Assembly: GCF_048323675.1 (NCBI RefSeq) | Contig: NZ_JBLWFK010000006.1 | Span: 186,001-250,000, forward strand | Source of the DNA: Mangrovimicrobium sp048323675 | Lineage (GTDB): Bacteria; Pseudomonadota; Gammaproteobacteria; Pseudomonadales; Halieaceae | DNA length: 64,000 nt | Reading direction: 5' to 3' | Shown here: positions 1 through 9,030 of the stretch, in pieces | Layout: every line of letters begins with the position of its first letter | How positions within the stretch are numbered: position 1 is the stretch's first letter | Translations under genes and position numbers: made by a program | Notes under the pieces: model-generated | What the model saw: the letters and a program-made list of their open reading frames with translations, nothing else | What the model was told of the DNA's origin: nothing | Database searches by the model: none

Positions 1-720
<720 letters not shown>

Positions 721-755
721 TGCCAATCCTCGTTGATGTCGGTGTCAATTCAGGT

Positions 756-3700
756 TCATGCCGCGTCGACGAAGCGCACTGCCGACGCCGGTACTTCGCC
801 GCGCAGTTGTGCCAGCAGGTGGTCGCGACGCTGCGCCAGTTGCTCGCGATTGCGGTCCTTCACGTGTCCAAAGCCGCGCAGCTGTGCCGGCAGTTGCGCC
901 AGCTCCAGTGCGATGGCGTAGTTGTCGTCGCGCAAATCCCCCAGCACGCTGTCGAGGAGCGCCTGGTAATCGGCGATATCGCTGCGTTCACGGCGGCGCT
1001 CCGCGGTGTAACCGAAGATATCCAGGCGGCTGCCACGCAGGCCGCGGCATTTCGCCAGCAGGCGGAAGACCGTCAGTATCCAGGGGCCGAACTCGCGCTT
1101 GCGCGGCTCGCCGCTGTGCGGGTCGCGCTTGCTGAGCAGGGGGGGCGCGAGGTTGATGCGCAGTGTCAGGTGCCCGGTAAATTGCTGGCGCAGTTTTTTC
1201 AGAAACTCGCCGTCGCTGTAGAGGCGCGCGACCTCGTACTCGTCCTTGTAGGCCATCAGTTTGTACAGGTTGCGCGCGGCGGCAATGGTGATCGAGCCGC
1301 GTTCACTGGCGCGCGGGTCTGCGGCGCGTACCCTGTCGACAGCGCGGCGGTAGCGCTCGGCATAGGCCGCATCCTGGTAGGCTGTGAGACGGCGGACGCG
1401 GTCGGCGATGATGTCGTCGAGGCCCTCCAGACGCGGGGCCGGCGCGGGAGACAGTTCCTCCACCAGGGCCAGCACCTGCTCGGGCTGGTGCGCGCAGCGG
1501 CGCCCCCAGAGGAAGGCGCGCTTGTTGAACTCCACGGCCACGCCGTTGAGTTCAATGGCGCGCTCCAGCGCCTGCGCGGACACCGGCACCGTGCCGCGCT
1601 GCCAGGCGAAGCCCAGCAGGAACAGGTTGGCGGCGATGGCGTCGCCCATCAGTTGCGTGGCGATACGCGTGGCGTCGATGAAATGGGTGGCGCCCTCGCC
1701 GACCTCGTCGCTGATCCGGGTTTTCATCGCGGCACCGGGGAACTTTGCGTCCGGGTTGAGGATGAAGGCGGAAGTCGGCGCTTCGGCTTCGTTGACGATT
1801 GCGCGGGTGCGACCATGGGACACCTTGCCCATGGCCTCGTAGGCGGCCGTCACCACCAGGTCGCAGCCCAGCAGCAGGTCCGCCTCGCCGGCCGGAATAC
1901 GCACCGCCTTGATATCCTCCTGGCTCCGGCTCACCCGCACGTGACTGACCACTGCGCCAAACTTCTGCGCCAGGCCAGTCTGGTTCATGGTCGCGCAGCC
2001 CTTGCCTTCGACATGTGCGGCCATCGAAACCAGCGCGGCGATGGTCAGCACACCAGTGCCGCCGACCCCGGTCACCACACCATTCCACGGCGTGTCCAGG
2101 CCGGGCAATTGCGGTTCCGGCAGTGCCGCGAACTGCGCGTCGGAGTCCCCCGCGCCCGCGGGCTTGCGCAGCTCGCCGCCGAGGACGGTGACAAAACTGG
2201 GGCAGAAACCCCTGGCGCAGCTGTAGTCCTTGTTGCAGGAACTCTGGTCGATCTGGCGCTTGCGGCCGAGTTCGGTCTCCAGCGGCAGTACCGAGAGGCA
2301 GTTGGATTTCACGCTGCAGTCGCCGCAGCCTTCGCAGACCGCGTCGTTGATGAACAGCCGTTTCGCCGGGTCTTCCATCGCGCCCTGCTTGCGCCGGCGG
2401 CGCTTCTCGGCGGCACAGGTCTGCACGTAGACAATTACCGAGGTGCCCTTGAACTCGCGCAATTCGCGCTGCAGGGCGTCCATTTCATCGCGTCCGTGCA
2501 GCGAGTACCCGGACACAGCGGCAAACTCGCCGCGCCAGGCTTCCGGCGCATCCGACACCAGCGCGATCCGGTGCACGCCCTCCGCGCTGACCTGGTGGAT
2601 GACGTCGCCCACGCTGAGGCTGCCGTCGATGGGCTGGCCACCGGTCATGGCGACCGCATCGTTGTAGAGAATCTTGTAGGTGATGTTCACCCGCGCCGCT
2701 ACCGCCGCGCGAATCGCCAGCAGGCCGCTGTGGAAATAGGTGCCGTCGCCGAGATTCTGGAAGATGTGCGGCGTTTCGGTGAACGGGGCCTGGCCGATCC
2801 AGGTCGCACCCTCACCGCCCATCTGGGTGAATGTGTGGGTCTCGCGGTCGGGCATCCAGGTGGCCATGTAGTGGCAGCCGATGCCGCCGCCGGCGCGACT
2901 GCCTTCCGGGACTTTGGTGGAAGTGTTATGGGGGCAGCCGGAACAGAAATGCGGCACCCGCTCGATGATTTCCCGGGGCTGCGCCAGGGAGGCTTCCTTG
3001 CGGTTGATCCAGGCGATGCGCTGCTCCATTTGTTCGGAGTGGAAAAAGCGCTTGATCCGGCTGTGAATGGCCAGCGCCACCATGGCCGGGGTCAGCTCAC
3101 CGAGGTTGGGCAGCAGGTCGCGGCCGTTCTCGTCGAACTCGCCGAACACCCGCGGACGCGAACCAACCGGGTAGTTGTAGAGCTGCCCGGTGAGCTGGTC
3201 CTCGATGATGGAGCGCTTTTCCTCCACCACGAGGATTTCCTCCAGGCCCTCGGCAAACTCGTGGGTTGTGCGCGGTTCCAGCGGCCAGGGCATGCCCACC
3301 TTGTACACCCGCAGGCCGATCTCGGCGGCGGCTGCCTGGTCGATGCCCATGTCCTCCAGCGCCTGCAGCACGTCCAGGTAGGCCTTGCCGGAGGTGATAA
3401 TGCCGAAGCGCGGATTGGGACTGTCGATGACGATGCGGTTGATACCGTTGACGCGGGCGAATTCGCGGGCGGCGTAGATCTTGTACTTGTTCAGCCGCAG
3501 CTCCTGCTCCAGCGGCTTGTCCGGCCAGCGCGCGTGCACGCCATCCGCCGGCAAGCGGAATTCCTCGGGAATGTGGATCTGGATGCGGCCGGGATCGACA
3601 GCGGCGGAGATGGCCGAGTCCATGTTTTCGGTGATCGCCTTGAGCGCCACCCAGCAGCCGCTGTAGCGCGACAGCTCCCAGCCGTAGACGCCGAGGTCGA

Positions 3701-4268
3701 GGACTTCCTGGACGTTGGCCGGCGCCAGCACCGGCACCGAGGCGCCGATGAACATGTGCTCGGACTGGTGCGGCAGGGTGGAGGATTTGCAGGCGTGGTC
3801 GTCCCCCGCCACCGCCAGGACGCCGCCGTACTGGCTGGTGCCGAAGGCGTTGGCGTGCTTGATCACATCCATGGAGCGGTCGACCCCGGGGCCCTTGCCG
3901 TACCACATGGCGAACACGCCGTCGTATTTCGCGCCGGCGAACAGGTTGGTCTGCTGGCTGCCCCAGACGGAAGTGGCGGCGAGGTCCTCGTTGACGCCGG
4001 GCTGGAACACGACGTTGTGCTGGTCCAGCCAGGGCCGGGCGCGCCACAGGGCCTGGTCGATGCCGCCCAGGGGCGAGCCGCGGTAACCGGAGATGAAGCC
4101 GGCGGTGTTGAGGCCGCGCTGGCGGTCGCGCTGCTGTTGCAGCATCGGCAGGCGCACCAGCGCCTCGATACCGGTCATGTACGCGTGGGTGGTGTCGAGG
4201 GCGTATTTGTCGTCCAGCGACACGTCCCGCAGCACTGGCGAATGATCCCTGCCCATGATTGGCTCCAT
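756..4268 (-). CDS. Indolepyruvate ferredoxin oxidoreductase, fused alpha/beta chain
   Basis: Thiamine-diphosphate and Fe-S enzyme that oxidatively decarboxylates aryl- or branched-chain 2-oxo acids to acyl-CoA, passing electrons to ferredoxin. The 1170-residue product carries the N-terminal pyrimidine-binding half (GYRGSPLGGID near residue 60) and the TPP half (CSGCPHNTS, about residue 440). Cysteine clusters CEGCGDC and CNKDYSC around residues 640-690 are followed by the gamma-type domain, then a long C-terminal extension. This is the large single-chain form common in proteobacteria rather than the archaeal two-subunit IorAB. It sits just upstream of a LeuDH-like gene, which would supply 2-oxo acids, and is divergent from an Lrp/AsnC gene. 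ATG at 4268 is used; ATG at 4256 is possible. Confidence 0.93.
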   Translation of the reverse strand: MEPIMGRDHSPVLRDVSLDDKYALDTTHAYMTGIEALVRLPMLQQQRDRQRGLNTAGFISGYRGSPLGGIDQALWRARPWLDQHNVVFQPGVNEDLAATSVWGSQQTNLFAGAKYDGVFAMWYGKGPGVDRSMDVIKHANAFGTSQYGGVLAVAGDDHACKSSTLPHQSEHMFIGASVPVLAPANVQEVLDLGVYGWELSRYSGCWVALKAITENMDSAISAAVDPGRIQIHIPEEFRLPADGVHARWPDKPLEQELRLNKYKIYAAREFARVNGINRIVIDSPNPRFGIITSGKAYLDVLQALEDMGIDQAAAAEIGLRVYKVGMPWPLEPRTTHEFAEGLEEILVVEEKRSIIEDQLTGQLYNYPVGSRPRVFGEFDENGRDLLPNLGELTPAMVALAIHSRIKRFFHSEQMEQRIAWINRKEASLAQPREIIERVPHFCSGCPHNTSTKVPEGSRAGGGIGCHYMATWMPDRETHTFTQMGGEGATWIGQAPFTETPHIFQNLGDGTYFHSGLLAIRAAVAARVNITYKILYNDAVAMTGGQPIDGSLSVGDVIHQVSAEGVHRIALVSDAPEAWRGEFAAVSGYSLHGRDEMDALQRELREFKGTSVIVYVQTCAAEKRRRRKQGAMEDPAKRLFINDAVCEGCGDCSVKSNCLSVLPLETELGRKRQIDQSSCNKDYSCARGFCPSFVTVLGGELRKPAGAGDSDAQFAALPEPQLPGLDTPWNGVVTGVGGTGVLTIAALVSMAAHVEGKGCATMNQTGLAQKFGAVVSHVRVSRSQEDIKAVRIPAGEADLLLGCDLVVTAAYEAMGKVSHGRTRAIVNEAEAPTSAFILNPDAKFPGAAMKTRISDEVGEGATHFIDATRIATQLMGDAIAANLFLLGFAWQRGTVPVSAQALERAIELNGVAVEFNKRAFLWGRRCAHQPEQVLALVEELSPAPAPRLEGLDDIIADRVRRLTAYQDAAYAERYRRAVDRVRAADPRASERGSITIAAARNLYKLMAYKDEYEVARLYSDGEFLKKLRQQFTGHLTLRINLAPPLLSKRDPHSGEPRKREFGPWILTVFRLLAKCRGLRGSRLDIFGYTAERRRERSDIADYQALLDSVLGDLRDDNYAIALELAQLPAQLRGFGHVKDRNREQLAQRRDHLLAQLRGEVPASAVRFVDAA

Positions 4269-4384
4269 TTAGGCGAATTTTGCCTAGTTTGGCCGGCTTC
4301 AGGGGAAAAAATTATTTCAAATTACCCCTATAAATGCCATTTAGTGCATAATTTATTCTTAATAATGCATATAGGAGAATAAAA
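4269..4384. promoter_or_regulatory. Divergent AT-rich promoter region with an Lrp-like inverted repeat
   Basis: The 116-bp spacer between the oxidoreductase and the Lrp/AsnC gene is far more AT-rich than its surroundings. It holds an interrupted palindrome, TGCAT-N15-ATGCA, at 4345-4369, with an AT core of the kind Lrp-family proteins bind. Divergent placement suggests the regulator controls both itself and the catabolic genes. A Shine-Dalgarno AGGAG at about 4373-4377 precedes the regulator's ATG. The operator assignment is inference. Confidence 0.5.
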
Positions 4385-4861
4385 ATGACTGAAAGCTTCA
4401 ACCGCCAGGATATCGACATCCTCAGCCTGCTGCAGCGCGACGCCACCCTCAGTACCAACGCCATTGCCGAGCGCATCAATATCTCCCAGTCACCCTGCTG
4501 GCGGCGCATCAACCGGCTGGAGGAAAACGGCGTCATCCGCCGCCGTGTCGCCCTGCTGGACCGCCACGCCCTCGGCATGGAAGTGGTGGTGTTCGCGACC
4601 ATCAACCTGACCTCCACCGGACGCCAGAACCTGATCGAATTCGAACGCGAGATCGTCCGCCACCCGGAGGTAATGGAGTGCTACACGATGACCGGGATCT
4701 GGGACTACATGCTTAAGATCGTCACCCGCGACATCCGCCACTACGAGAATTTCGTGCGCAACACGCTGACCGCCAGCCCCGCTATCCGCGAACTGCATTC
4801 GCATATGGCGGTGACCGAGATCAAGAACAGCACGGAGCTGCCCCTGGATACGCAATTGTGA
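4385..4861 (+). CDS. Lrp/AsnC family transcriptional regulator
   Basis: 158-residue feast/famine regulator. The N-terminal winged helix-turn-helix (about residues 5-60, including the ISQSPCWRRI recognition region) is followed by the RAM ligand-binding domain, with the typical MTGIWDYML segment around residue 100. Family members sense amino acids and bind AT-rich palindromes. Its position head-to-head with the indolepyruvate oxidoreductase/LeuDH pair suggests it is their local regulator, responding to a branched-chain or aromatic amino acid. The start is supported by AGGAG 7 bp upstream of ATG. Confidence 0.92.
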   Translation: MTESFNRQDIDILSLLQRDATLSTNAIAERINISQSPCWRRINRLEENGVIRRRVALLDRHALGMEVVVFATINLTSTGRQNLIEFEREIVRHPEVMECYTMTGIWDYMLKIVTRDIRHYENFVRNTLTASPAIRELHSHMAVTEIKNSTELPLDTQL

Positions 4862-4960
4862 GCCAGTCCCCACAATTGACCGGTAACACTGCAACAGGCT
4901 CGCTCGCCGGTGTGGCGCTGGCTATGATGTCGCCTTCATGGACAGGGAGCGCATAACAAC

Positions 4961-5281
4961 ATGCTGGTCAGCAATATCGAAGTCATCCCCAACAAGCGGG
5001 TCATCAGGCACCTGGGCCTGGTCCAGGGCAGTACCGTGCGCGCCAAGCACGCCGGCCGGGACATCATGGCCAGTTTCAAGAACATCTTCGGCGGTGAACT
5101 GGGCAGCTACACCGAACTGCTGCAGGAATCGCGCGACGAAGCGGTTAACCGGATGACCGAACAGGCCGCGGCGATCGGCGCCAACGCGGTGATCAACGTG
5201 CGCTTCTCCACCTCCTCCATCGCCGCCGGCGCCGCCGAGATCCTCGCCTACGGCACCGCGGTCGAAATCGCGGACAACTGA
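4961..5281 (+). CDS. YbjQ/UPF0145 family protein
   Basis: 106-residue protein that is entirely one YbjQ domain. It shows the family layout: an N-terminal strand, GRDIMASFKNIFGGE, the helix YTELLQESRDEA, and IGANAVINVRF at the end. YbjQ proteins form small oligomeric rings and their molecular role is unsettled; the 'heavy-metal-binding' label in databases is weakly supported. It starts a compact operon in which a second membrane-anchored YbjQ-domain gene begins 3 bp after its stop and an M48 protease gene overlaps that one by 4 bp. Confidence 0.88.
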   Translation: MLVSNIEVIPNKRVIRHLGLVQGSTVRAKHAGRDIMASFKNIFGGELGSYTELLQESRDEAVNRMTEQAAAIGANAVINVRFSTSSIAAGAAEILAYGTAVEIADN

Positions 5282-5284
5282 GCC

Positions 5285-5758
5285 GTGGGCGCACTGGCCC
5301 AGTTGGGCATTTTTTTCGCCCTGCTGCTGGCGGGCTATCTCTTCGGCCGGCGGGCGGAATCGCGCCACTACCGGGAGATTCGCGAGCGCGAGGACCAGCT
5401 GCGGCACCTGCTGGTACTCGCCGAGCGCTTCCCGCCGGAGGGTATGCTGCGCCACCAGAGCCAGCTGGTGAACGGCAGCGTGGTCATTTCCGTGGACTAC
5501 TTCAAGACCGTGGTGGCCGGCCTGCGCAACCTGGTCGGCGGCAACGTCAGCGCCTACGAAACCCTGCTCGACCGCGCCCGCCGCGAGGCTATCCTGCGCA
5601 TGCAGGAGCAGGCGGACAGCCTCGGCGCGCAGGCGGTGATCAACATGAAGTTCGAGACCGCGCGGGTCTCCGGCAACGCGGCCCAGGGCCTCGGTTCGGT
5701 GGAAGTACTCGCTTACGGCACAGCCCTTATTCCTCCCGGGACAGCGGGATCGCGGTGA
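5285..5758 (+). CDS. Membrane-anchored YbjQ-domain protein
   Basis: 157 residues from GTG at 5285. A single N-terminal transmembrane helix (about residues 5-20), rich in Leu/Ala, is followed by a charged helix (about 22-50) and then a second YbjQ domain (about 53-155). That domain repeats the YETLLDRARREA and LGAQAVINMKFET signatures seen in the preceding gene. It is probably an inner-membrane partner of the soluble YbjQ. Its stop TGA overlaps the GTG start of the M48 protease (GTGA), which implies translational coupling. Function unknown. Confidence 0.85.
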   Translation: MGALAQLGIFFALLLAGYLFGRRAESRHYREIREREDQLRHLLVLAERFPPEGMLRHQSQLVNGSVVISVDYFKTVVAGLRNLVGGNVSAYETLLDRARREAILRMQEQADSLGAQAVINMKFETARVSGNAAQGLGSVEVLAYGTALIPPGTAGSR

Positions 5759-6654
5759 GCCTGCCAGAGGGCAATCCACGGATTCCCGAGGGCATCAACG
5801 CCCACAACGACAACCCGCTGCGCGAGTTCCTGGTCCTCGCCATCGGGGTGAGCGCGGCGCTGGTATTCGCGGTCGCCGCGCTCAGCCTGTCGATCCACCT
5901 CCTTGCCCCCTGCATCCCCTTCGCCTGGGAAGCCCGCGCCCTGCCACAGGATGGCCTGCCGCTCGGACCGACGTCTCCCGACGCCCGTGAAGACGCCGTC
6001 GCCGCACTCGGCGCAAGCCTTCTCGAGAGCAGCCTCGCACTGCCCATCGAGGGGGAACCCCCCGCGCAGCGCGTGCCCCCCGCGTACTTCCATTTCCACC
6101 TGGTCGATATGGACGCGCCCAACGCCTTTGCCACCCTCGGCGCCAACATCGCTGTCACCCTTCCCCTGTTGAACAGCGTGGATAGTGAAAACGGGCTGGC
6201 CATGGTACTGGCCCATGAAATCGCCCACGTGCAACTGCGCCACCCGATCGAGGCCGCCGGGCGAGGGGTGGTGGTGCAGATTGCCCTGGCGGCGCTGCTC
6301 GGGCGCAATGCCAACAGCCTGTGGGGCAGCAGCCTGGGAGCTGGCGGCCTGTTCACCCTGCTCAGCTTCAACCGGGAAATGGAACTGGCGGCCGACCGCC
6401 GGGCACTGGCCATCCTGCGCCAGCACTACGGCCATACGGCGGGGGCCGACGGGTTTTTCCGCGCCATCGATGACGGCCCGGGGCAATGGGCGGAGTTCAC
6501 CCGCACCCACCCGAGCAGCGAACGCCGGATCGCACTGATCCGCGAGGCCATGGCTGGCGACAGCGCGGACGCCCACACCCGGCCATTGCCCGAGGCGCTG
6601 CGCAGCGCGACCCCGGCTGCGGACCCCGGGGACGGGGAACCGGCACTACAATAG
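5755..6654 (+). CDS. M48 family metalloprotease, membrane-anchored
   Basis: 299-residue zinc peptidase. A transmembrane segment (about residues 26-50) precedes the catalytic domain with the HEXXH motif HEIAH (H154, E155, H158). The downstream MELAADRRA region supplies the third zinc ligand. Relatives (Oma1/HtpX/BepA type) clip misfolded or mislocalised envelope proteins. The short N-terminal tail places the catalytic domain probably on the periplasmic side, though topology is not certain. It ends a three-gene operon with two YbjQ-domain genes and overlaps the convergent DUF3667 gene by 9 bp. Confidence 0.88.
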   Translation: MSLPEGNPRIPEGINAHNDNPLREFLVLAIGVSAALVFAVAALSLSIHLLAPCIPFAWEARALPQDGLPLGPTSPDAREDAVAALGASLLESSLALPIEGEPPAQRVPPAYFHFHLVDMDAPNAFATLGANIAVTLPLLNSVDSENGLAMVLAHEIAHVQLRHPIEAAGRGVVVQIALAALLGRNANSLWGSSLGAGGLFTLLSFNREMELAADRRALAILRQHYGHTAGADGFFRAIDDGPGQWAEFTRTHPSSERRIALIREAMAGDSADAHTRPLPEALRSATPAADPGDGEPALQ

Positions 6655-7524
6655 CAGCAGCGCCATCACCGCCACTGCCGCGGAAGCCATCACCATGCAG
6701 GCCCCGTAACTGACATAGACAAGCAGCGACTTGCCGAGAGCGCCACCCCAGCCGGAGCCGTAAGCCCGGCGCAGGGCCAGCGGCAGGTAACAGAGCATCC
6801 AGAGGATCAGGACACTTCCCGCGCCCTCCCAGAACTTCTCCAGCGCCACGTCCAGCAGGTACAACAGGAACGTAAAGGAATGGTAGTGCAGCGCAAATAC
6901 CAGGTGCTGCAGGTAGTGGAAGGGCGAAAAGAGATAGGCGAACTGCACCAGCAGGGCAAACAGGGGCAGCAGCAGGAACATCACCTGCGGGGCGTAATCG
7001 AGCATCGACTCGACCAGCGGACCGGGGTCGTCGCGCAGGCCGGCGATATTGTGCTCCATGCGCTCCTCGGCCTGGCGCAGCCACTCCGGGCTGTTTTCAT
7101 TGGTGATCGACAGGTGGATATCGAGGTCGTTGGGGTCGTCGGGCTTTACATTGACCTGCACCAGCGCCTCGCTGTCCGCCGACACCTCGTCCCCCACCAC
7201 GATAGCGGGGGCGAGACCACTGGACGTCGCGAAGGAAAAGTAGAGAAACAGGCAGAAACTCAGTACCAGGTAAAGCCGCAACGGCGGCAGGTAGCGCGCC
7301 CGGCGGCCGGCGAAGTACTCGGCGCTGAGCAGGCCGGGGCGCAGCATCAGGGGGTAGAGGGTGCGCCAGAAGCGTGAGTCGATCTCGATGAAATCGCTGG
7401 CCAGGTCCCTCGCCACATCGAGGAAGCGCTGGTCGGCAATGCCCTCGCGCTGGCCGCAATCGGCGCAGTATTGACCGCGCACCACGGCGCCGCAGTTGCG
7501 GCAGTGTTTCAGGTCCTGCTCCAT
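6646..7524 (-). CDS. DUF3667 family membrane protein with N-terminal zinc ribbon
   Basis: 292 residues. The N-terminus is a CxxC-x10-CxxC zinc ribbon (CRNCGAVVRGQYCADCGQ, residues 8-25), followed by the DUF3667 hallmark of a conserved Arg/Tyr-rich stretch (FAGRRARYLPPLRLY, about 85-100). Several hydrophobic helices follow (about 100-120, 185-210, 215-240, 245-290). A hydrophilic loop rich in Asp/Asn between helices 1 and 2 is probably periplasmic. No function is known for the family. It is convergent with the M48 gene and divergent from avtA. Confidence 0.85.
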   Translation of the reverse strand: MEQDLKHCRNCGAVVRGQYCADCGQREGIADQRFLDVARDLASDFIEIDSRFWRTLYPLMLRPGLLSAEYFAGRRARYLPPLRLYLVLSFCLFLYFSFATSSGLAPAIVVGDEVSADSEALVQVNVKPDDPNDLDIHLSITNENSPEWLRQAEERMEHNIAGLRDDPGPLVESMLDYAPQVMFLLLPLFALLVQFAYLFSPFHYLQHLVFALHYHSFTFLLYLLDVALEKFWEGAGSVLILWMLCYLPLALRRAYGSGWGGALGKSLLVYVSYGACMVMASAAVAVMALLLL

Positions 7525-7613
7525 CGATCCCCTTCCCCGCGGTTTTTCCCATTATGCACCCGGGCGCGCCCGCGCTAACATAGCGCCCTTCGTTGCCCTG
7601 TGAAGATTGTGTC

Positions 7614-8870
7614 GTGAAGCTGTCCCGATTTGGTGAAAAATTTGCCGGAGAGTCCGGCATCGTCGCATTGATGGACGATCTCGGTACCGCGCTCAATGAG
7701 AATCCGGACATGATCTTCATGGGCGGCGGCAACCCTGGCCGGGTGCCGGGCATGGAGGCCGTGTTCGGGGAAAAACTCGAAGCCCTGCTCGCGGACCCGC
7801 AACAACGCCACTCCCTGTTCGGTATTTACCAGTCCCCCCAGGGCGACCGCGAATTCCGCCGTGAAATCGCCCGCTTCCTGCAGCAGCAGTTTGGCTGGCA
7901 GCTGGGCGAGCAGAACATCGCGATCAGCAACGGCAGCCAGGCGGCCTTTTTCCTGCTGTTCAACATGCTGGCGGGGGAAATGCCCGACGGCAGCAAGCAC
8001 AGCATCCACCTGCCGCTGGCGCCGGAATACATCGGCTACGCGGATACCGGGCTGTGCGAGGGATTTTTCAGCGCCACCAGGCCCGCCATCGAATTGCTGG
8101 ATGACCGGCAGTTCAAGTACCACGTGGACTTTTCGCAGTTGCAGGTGGGTGCGGAGGCCGCTGCACTGTGTGTCTCCCGGCCCACCAACCCGACCGGCAA
8201 CGTACTCACTGACGAGGAGATCGCCCACCTCGACAGTATCGCCCGGGCACAGGGTATCCCGCTGATCATCGACGGCGCCTACGGCCAGCCCTTCCCGGAG
8301 ATCGTGTTTACCGAGGCCCGGCCCCACTGGAACGAGAACACCATCCTCGCGCTGAGCCTGTCGAAGCTCGGGCTGCCCGGCGTGCGCACCGGCATCCTGG
8401 TGGCCCGGGAAGAACTGGTCAGCGCCTTCACCAACGCCAATACCATCGCCAGCCTAGCCTGCGGCACCCTCGGGCCGCTGCTGACCCGCAGCCTGTTCGC
8501 CAACGGCGAAATCCGCAGGCTGGCACAGCAGCACGTCACCCCCTTCTACCGGGAGCGCTCGCAACAGGCCGTCGGTTTCTGCCGCGAGCACTTTGGCGAC
8601 CTGCCCTGGCGGGTGCACAAACCGGAGGGTGCGATCTTCCTCTGGCTGTGGTTCGAGGGCCTGCCGATCAGCAGCCAGGAACTCTACCAGCGCCTGAAGC
8701 AGCGCGGTGTGCTGGTCGTGCCGGGGCACAATTTCTTCGTCGGCCTGGAGGACGACTGGCGGCACCGGCAGGAATGCCTGCGGGTCTCTTATGCGATGGA
8801 CAGCACCACGGTCGAGGCGGGCATCGCCATCATTGCGGAGGAAGTGCGCCGGGCCTACGACGGGGACTGA
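7614..8870 (+). CDS. avtA: Valine-pyruvate aminotransferase AvtA
   Basis: PLP enzyme (fold type I) exchanging amino groups between valine and pyruvate, giving alanine and 2-oxoisovalerate. The protein aligns end to end with E. coli AvtA, including the FGEKFAGESGI start, SRPTNPTGN, the PLP-lysine motif SLSKLGLPG (K251) and the C-terminal PEGAIFLWLWF and LVVPGHNFF blocks. GTG at 7614 is chosen because it matches the E. coli start; a TTG at 7593 in frame would only add seven unrelated residues. It stands alone on the plus strand. Confidence 0.9.
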   Translation: MKLSRFGEKFAGESGIVALMDDLGTALNENPDMIFMGGGNPGRVPGMEAVFGEKLEALLADPQQRHSLFGIYQSPQGDREFRREIARFLQQQFGWQLGEQNIAISNGSQAAFFLLFNMLAGEMPDGSKHSIHLPLAPEYIGYADTGLCEGFFSATRPAIELLDDRQFKYHVDFSQLQVGAEAAALCVSRPTNPTGNVLTDEEIAHLDSIARAQGIPLIIDGAYGQPFPEIVFTEARPHWNENTILALSLSKLGLPGVRTGILVAREELVSAFTNANTIASLACGTLGPLLTRSLFANGEIRRLAQQHVTPFYRERSQQAVGFCREHFGDLPWRVHKPEGAIFLWLWFEGLPISSQELYQRLKQRGVLVVPGHNFFVGLEDDWRHRQECLRVSYAMDSTTVEAGIAIIAEEVRRAYDGD

Positions 8871-9030
8871 GCGCCGCCGATTACCGCGGATCCAGCCTAC
8901 CCCCTCGCCCCAAAACAGGAAATCTCAGCATCACCGACCAGAGGTCTGGATTGCCACAGGGACGCACGACACGAACCCTCGTGCGCTTTTCCGGTCATAA
9001 TGGGACGTTCGACACTGCTCAAGGTAAACC

